From positions 1-30,341 of the IMG/VR virus record IMGVR_UViG_3300018081_000011: 30,341 nucleotides of DNA. One strand, 5' to 3'. Shown here in pieces: positions 28,484 to 30,341 of the stretch; position 1 is the first letter of the stretch; each line of letters starts with the position of its first letter. The notes beneath the pieces are model-generated. The model was not told the DNA's origin. It did not search any database and saw only the letters and a program-made list of their open reading frames with translations. This DNA comes from a virus. The position numbers and the translations under genes are program-made.

Positions 28484-29407
28484 TTACGCCTTGGATTTCC
28501 AAGGGTCAAACTGGACGACTGTTCCCTCGATGTTCTTCTCGGCATGGTGGAGCGCCGCGAGGGCGTTCTGCTGCTGCTCCGAGAACCTGGTGTAGCGCTT
28601 TACCATCGGCTCGCTCATGCCGATCCGGTCGCTGATCTGCCGAGTGTTGTTGCCGGATCGCAGGAGCCGCACGCATGCGGTTCCACGCAGGCCGTGGATC
28701 ACGAGTTCGGCTAGCTCGGGATGCCGTTGCCGCTCGACCCACCAGGCCCACGTCAGAGCGCTGCGGGTAGCCCATGGACCCCCAGATGGGCGATCGAGGA
28801 TGAAGCCGGGACGACGCTCCCATGTGCTGATCTCGTCGCGTAGCTCGCGCGTGAACGGCACCCACACCCGCTGCTTGGTTTTCTGCTGGATCACGTTGAC
28901 GCCGGGATGGCCCTCGAACGTCTCGATGTCCGACCATCTCATCCGGACGAGATCGGAGCCGCGCTGGCCGGTATTGGCAGCGAGCGTGATGACGCGGGCG
29001 ATCGCTGGTGGTGTCTGCTGCTGGCCGAGGAGCACTTGTGCATCGGTCCAGGGGAGATGCCCACCATCCGATCCTTCAGTCTCGCATCCTGTGGTGATGG
29101 CGCGCGGGAGTAGGTCGCGCACTATCGCCCATCGTTCGAGTTGTTTGAGCGCGGAATAGGCCGCTTCCTGCTTGGCTGGTCGATCGGCCATCCCATCTAG
29201 GAAGGCTTGCACGAGGGCCGGCCGAATTTCTTTTATGGGCACGCCACCGAGCCGATCGGGATGCTCGGCAAACCGAAGTTCTGCTCCCCATAACTTCTGA
29301 GTTGATGGTGCATAGCCAGCAAATTTGGGACTTAATACATACGCTCGAATAACCGCTGCGAAGCTGCCGGGCGATATCTTTTCGATGGAGGGGCGCTCAA
29401 TGGTCAT
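28484..29407 (-). CDS. int: Tyrosine integrase
   Basis: A 307-residue site-specific recombinase. The N-terminal arm and core-binding helices (FAAVIRAYVLSPKFAGYAPS) are followed by the catalytic domain: TGQRGSDLVRMRWSDI (R149), QQKTKQRVWVPF (K176), VIHGLRGTACVRLLRSG (H238, R241) and MSEPMVKRYTRFSEQ (Y272, nucleophile). The usual second His/Trp in the LGH/GHS element is Met here (IGMSEP, M264). ATG 29407 is preferred; an upstream in-frame start at 29473 would run through the direct repeats. It integrates and excises the prophage at att sites. It is transcribed opposite to the virion genes. Confidence 0.88.
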   Translation of the reverse strand: MTIERPSIEKISPGSFAAVIRAYVLSPKFAGYAPSTQKLWGAELRFAEHPDRLGGVPIKEIRPALVQAFLDGMADRPAKQEAAYSALKQLERWAIVRDLLPRAITTGCETEGSDGGHLPWTDAQVLLGQQQTPPAIARVITLAANTGQRGSDLVRMRWSDIETFEGHPGVNVIQQKTKQRVWVPFTRELRDEISTWERRPGFILDRPSGGPWATRSALTWAWWVERQRHPELAELVIHGLRGTACVRLLRSGNNTRQISDRIGMSEPMVKRYTRFSEQQQNALAALHHAEKNIEGTVVQFDPWKSKA

Positions 29408-29411
29408 GGTA

Positions 29412-29506
29412 CTCTCTTTGTCTGTGGCTCGCTCCCCACCCTTTGGTGCTCTCGCGCACGTTGGCTCGCTCAATGGCTTTGGTGCTCTCGCCTCGGTTGG
29501 CTCTAC
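29412..29506. repeat. Direct repeats upstream of integrase, possible arm sites
   Basis: CTTTGGTGCTCTCGC at 29441-29455 is repeated at 29477-29491 (36-base period). The following 15 bases are also similar (GTTGGCTC), so 23 of 30 bases agree. A weaker third partial copy ending GGCTCGCT lies at 29426-29433. The repeats fill the gap between integrase and the next leftward gene, where integrase or excisionase binding sites would be expected. Confidence 0.55.
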
Positions 29507-29727
29507 TTCAATCCGATTTTGGTTGCATTTTTAATCTTCTCGACCAGTTGCCCCTGGGTCAAGGATGACATCTCAACGGAGCGCGATGCAATGGCCTGGC
29601 GGACGATGTGCAGGACTTGCCCATTCACCGATCTGCACTCCGCGCCGGCCCATGCCTTGAGCGCGCGATGGTCGCTCTCGCTCAGGTAGATGTGCATTTC
29701 TTTGTTGAGAATGTCGGTTCTAGTCAT
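29503..29727 (-). CDS. Ribbon-helix-helix-like regulator, excisionase candidate
   Basis: A 74-residue protein: MTRTDILNKEMHIYLSESDH, then RALKAWAGAECRSVNGQVLH and IVRQAIASRSVEMSSLTQGQ. A short strand (MHIYLSESDHRAL) plus two helices with RSVNGQVLHIVRQ gives the Arc-like ribbon-helix-helix pattern. ATG 29727 is preceded by GAGGGA with proper spacing; an upstream ATG (29745) adds six residues. It lies directly upstream of the integrase gene, which suits a recombination directionality factor or a repressor of integrase. The role is inferred from position. Confidence 0.6.
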   Translation of the reverse strand: MTRTDILNKEMHIYLSESDHRALKAWAGAECRSVNGQVLHIVRQAIASRSVEMSSLTQGQLVEKIKNATKIGLK

Positions 29728-29769
29728 CGGCGTCCCTCGGGTCATTCGCCTTGAGCCATACGGGCGCGG

Positions 29770-29994
29770 TTAAACATGCTTGAGGTCGCCCCGCATGAAT
29801 GCGGCTTCCAATTTTTGCAGCCGTTCGATCTCAGCCAGCGCTTCGGCGAGCTGTCTACGCGCCGCTTGTAATTCCTCCTCAAGACGATCGGAACGGGCCG
29901 CCCAGACCGCTTGCGATTGCGCATTCACTTCTGAGCAACTTCGCGCCTCGGCGAGTTGGCGTTCGAGGGTGGCAACTGAGGCTTCTGCCGTCAT
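29770..29994 (-). CDS. Small coiled-coil protein (74 aa)
   Basis: MTAEASVATLERQLAEARSC is followed by a continuous heptad pattern: WAARSDRLEEELQAARRQLA, then EALAEIERLQKLEAAFMRG. ATG 29994 overlaps the stop of the upstream partial gene (ATGA on this strand), which supports this start over upstream frames. It is a probable dimeric coiled coil of unknown role in the early leftward operon. Confidence 0.58.
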   Translation of the reverse strand: MTAEASVATLERQLAEARSCSEVNAQSQAVWAARSDRLEEELQAARRQLAEALAEIERLQKLEAAFMRGDLKHV

Positions 29995-30341
29995 ACACGG
30001 CGCCTCTCGGCATCGACTGCGATCGCGCGCAGCTTGTGGCGGCGGTCCAGTGCGGCTTTGAGTGTGGGCTTTAGACCTGCCGGGACTTCCTTCCACGAAG
30101 CCGAGAGCATCTCCAGGCCACGGTCGGCCGCTCTGCTCAGTTCGCTATCCCAATGCTCAATCATCGCGGACTCGTCGGTGGCCGCCTCGCCCTCGGTGGC
30201 TGGGTTGCGGGGCGAGGCGGCCGGCCCCGCCGTGGGGGACTCGGGGGACTTCGGCGGGGAGCTTTCGCCACGCGCCCATTGTGCAAGCGCGCGGCCGGTA
30301 TCGATCGTGATGCGCTCGCCATCGCGGATCACCTCGGCGAG
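29991..30341 (-). CDS. Partial gene of unknown function, running off the window
   Basis: The frame is open to the window edge, so the start is probably outside; 116 residues are visible. Visible features are LAEVIRDGERITIDTGRALAQ, a disordered Pro/Ser/Ala region (ESSPPKSPESPTAGPAASP) and a helical end (LSRAADRGLEMLSASWKEVP, then KAALDRRHKLRAIAVDAERR). A GTG at 30332 could be an internal start. The stop overlaps the coiled-coil gene start. It looks like the tail of an early-region protein with a flexible linker, but no family is recognised. Confidence 0.5.
   Translation of the reverse strand, partial: LAEVIRDGERITIDTGRALAQWARGESSPPKSPESPTAGPAASPRNPATEGEAATDESAMIEHWDSELSRAADRGLEMLSASWKEVPAGLKPTLKAALDRRHKLRAIAVDAERRRV

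Larger units (their letters stand above)
422..30341. mobile_element. Podovirus-type prophage, right end outside window
   Basis: The gene order is terminase, T7-type portal, scaffold, capsid, tail tube A/B, internal virion proteins, fibre, endolysin, then a leftward tyrosine integrase. This is the standard order of a short-tailed temperate phage. The left limit is set by the end of a Calx-beta gene that looks chromosomal. The exact attachment site is not identified: no clear duplicated core was seen, and the right end lies beyond the window. No phage RNA polymerase, replication gene or repressor is visible here, so the early region must be to the right. Confidence 0.85.

Noticed and set aside
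28490-28503. Hairpin CTTGGA-TT-TCCAAG as an integrase terminator
   Set aside because: Short stem, minimal loop, no T-tract, and it lies inside the integrase coding end.
1-30341. tRNA or rRNA genes
   Set aside because: No cloverleaf or conserved T-loop sequence was noticed on reading; a tRNAscan run would settle it.

Overview
The window is the late (virion and lysis) half of an integrated podovirus-type prophage in a GC-rich alphaproteobacterium. Gene content points to Hyphomicrobiales, most like Bradyrhizobium and relatives: a DUF3309 protein, a typical exported protein with a CCG-ADAYYAD motif, and several rhizobial-prophage-type exported fibre cassettes. The host assignment is an inference from gene families, not from a marker gene. 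Bases 2-421 are the end of a Calx-beta repeat protein, probably a host gene. The left prophage boundary should lie in 422-629. The right boundary is outside the window, because phage-like leftward genes run off the right end.

Layout. (1) 630-2179: a tightly overlapping set of small genes (ribbon-helix-helix-like regulator, unknowns, a one-helix membrane peptide) ending in a membrane-anchored HNH nuclease. (2) 2176-4940: large terminase and small accessory genes; no recognisable small terminase. (3) 4941-9667: head genes: T7-gp8-like portal, a short Bbp19-like protein, scaffold, major capsid protein, probable Bbp16-like cement protein, and an Ala/Lys/Glu-rich coiled-coil protein. (4) 9682-12748: five consecutive genes, each with a Sec-type signal peptide, encoding beta-rich, DUF2158 and LamG-like proteins. 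(5) 12800-21886: tail tube A and B (gp11/gp12-like), two internal virion proteins, and a 1319-residue polyvalent protein with an embedded GNAT acetyltransferase-like domain and an LPD38-like region. (6) 21933-24296: a tail fibre with a T7 gp17-like N-terminal domain that also carries a signal peptide. (7) 24309-28324: a peptidase plus peptidoglycan-binding endolysin, a second peptidoglycan-binding protein, small coiled-coil and membrane proteins (holin/spanin candidates), a hairpin terminator, a secreted moron-like protein and a DUF3309 membrane peptide. (8) 28190-30341, leftward strand: a small gene antisense to DUF3309, a tyrosine integrase, a repeat-filled control region, a ribbon-helix-helix-like regulator, a coiled-coil protein and a partial gene.

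How it works together. Terminase, portal, scaffold, capsid and cement build and fill the head. The gp11/gp12-like proteins build a short tail. The gp14/15/16-position proteins would be ejected into the next host. The fibre and exported beta proteins likely deal with the cell surface, and the lysis cassette releases progeny. The main surprise is that at least six genes in the virion module, including the tail fibre, start with signal peptides. This is unexpected for parts of a cytoplasmically assembled podovirus.
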